A DNA stretch of 34,978 nucleotides. Origin: Myxococcales bacterium (lineage in GTDB: Bacteria; Myxococcota_A; Polyangia; Fen-1088). A program made the position numbers and the translations under genes. The stretch's first letter is position 1. Each line of letters starts with the position of its first letter. The notes beneath the pieces were generated by a model. That model saw only the letters and a program-made list of their open reading frames with translations. It searched no databases and had not been told where the DNA came from. Of the stretch, positions 34,320-34,978 are shown one piece after another. The stretch covers positions 3,882 through 38,859 of the forward strand of contig PLNW01000038.1 of NCBI GenBank assembly GCA_003142855.1. Direction: 5' to 3'.

Positions 34320-34978
34320 TCATGGAGGCGTGGCGCAGCCTGCCTCACCCAAGGACGCCCTTTCCCCGCATCGACACCTCGCCCCGCCCGTAATCAGGCC
34401 ACCGCGAAAGTGGGCGATGAACTCGCGCAACACCCGCACCTGTGCCGCAGTTGGTTCGTCATTGGCGAAGGTCTTGGCTTCCACCAGGCGGTAGCCTGAG
34501 ATTGCGGGCGCGATCTGGATGGTCAGCGGCTTGCCGGCGACCTCGCCGTGGTACAGGGCTGCCGTATTGGCGAGAACCTGCGGAATGTGGCTGGCCACGC
34601 AGTTGTGCATTTGTGCGCCTTCGGCCAGGACTTCCTCGGCGGTGTGCAAGGGGACGATGTGGTCGTCGCCCGAACGCCAACCGGGACAGGGCGGTTCCGG
34701 GAACGGCAGTGTCTTGCCATCAGCGCCGACCAGCGATTGGCCTACCATTCTGCCGGCATCTTCCATCAGCTGAACTTGCTCGATCTGGCGGTGCCAGGTT
34801 TCGGCCGCCTCGAAGAGGCGCGTGGCTGAGCTGTTACGCCGGGGCCAGTCGTTGATTGCGCGAACGTAGTCGAGCAGCGAGCTGATCCGCGAATGGTCGG
34901 AATGGCCGAGATCCTCGCGTCCGTGAAGCAATAGCGCGTGACGGGACAGGAACAAGCAGATGTTCCGGCCGTACTCCA
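34320..34978 (-). CDS. PcfJ-like protein, 5' end beyond the window
   Basis: The visible 3' part is open to the right edge, where it still reads 'EYGRNICLFLSRHALLLHG', so the true start lies outside. The core 'TAEEVLAEGAQMHNCVASHI', followed by ALYHGEVAGKPLTIQI and 'YRLVEAKTFANDEPT', is the conserved part of PcfJ-like proteins, which occur in conjugative plasmids and integrated elements and in chromosomal accessory regions. Function in this family is poorly known. Convergent with the helicase cassette; the 67-nt gap between them holds no obvious terminator. Confidence 0.75.
   Translation of the reverse strand, partial: EYGRNICLFLSRHALLLHGREDLGHSDHSRISSLLDYVRAINDWPRRNSSATRLFEAAETWHRQIEQVQLMEDAGRMVGQSLVGADGKTLPFPEPPCPGWRSGDDHIVPLHTAEEVLAEGAQMHNCVASHIPQVLANTAALYHGEVAGKPLTIQIAPAISGYRLVEAKTFANDEPTAAQVRVLREFIAHFRGGLITGGARCRCGERASLGEAGCATPP

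Overview
The window is a GC-rich stretch of bacterial chromosome that reads as a defence or accessory island. The DnaB-like sequence, the strong GC bias at third codon positions and the mix of WYL regulators, orphan enzymes and unrecognised proteins suggest a Myxococcota/Deltaproteobacteria-like organism. That placement is an inference from protein resemblance, not a proof. The left edge lies inside a CRISPR array and the right edge inside a gene on the minus strand.

Layout. 1-10147 is a complete type I-G (formerly I-U) CRISPR-Cas locus on the minus strand, transcribed right to left: csb1 (Cas7), csb2 (Cas5/Cas6-like), cas3 (helicase then HD), csb3 (Cas8-like), cas4-cas1 fusion, cas2, leader, array. 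All six cas genes are chained by 1-4 nt overlaps or a 10 nt gap. It is the csb3 variant, not the csx17 variant. 10385-10848 is the relic of a membrane-anchored DUF4041/T5orf172-type gene with its middle deleted. 10902-16463 (plus strand) holds an unknown protein, two overlapping WYL regulators, an unknown protein, an ADP-ribosylglycohydrolase and a methionine adenosyltransferase; the last three overlap one another. 16541-19424 (minus strand) is an operon of a repeat-helical protein, unknown proteins and a sigma-70-like protein; a 28-codon mini-gene in it is a shrunken duplicate of the 5' end of the sigma-like gene. 19614-21729 holds an unknown protein and a PD-(D/E)XK nuclease-like protein. 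21992-23352 is a dnaB copy with two frame lesions. 23459-25738 has two VapBC-type toxin-antitoxin pairs flanking a metallophosphoesterase. 25887-28642 is a coupled pair: a double-AAA ATPase and a small ERCC4/XPF-type nuclease. 29183-34252 is a tightly overlapping three-gene cassette: an unknown (DUF6361-like) protein, a phospholipase-D-type nuclease and an SNF2-type helicase. The last feature is a partial PcfJ-like gene.

How it works together. The CRISPR locus has every component needed for adaptation, crRNA processing, target binding and Cas3 cleavage, and the seventeen complete repeats are identical, so it looks live. Around it sit at least two gene sets built like nuclease-plus-motor defence systems (AAA + ERCC4, and PLD + SNF2 helicase + unknown), toxin-antitoxin pairs, candidate regulators and broken genes. 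This is the usual texture of a defence island with turnover. The best candidates for something not well described are the AAA-ERCC4 pair, the three-gene PLD/helicase cassette and the ADP-ribosylglycohydrolase-MetK operon.
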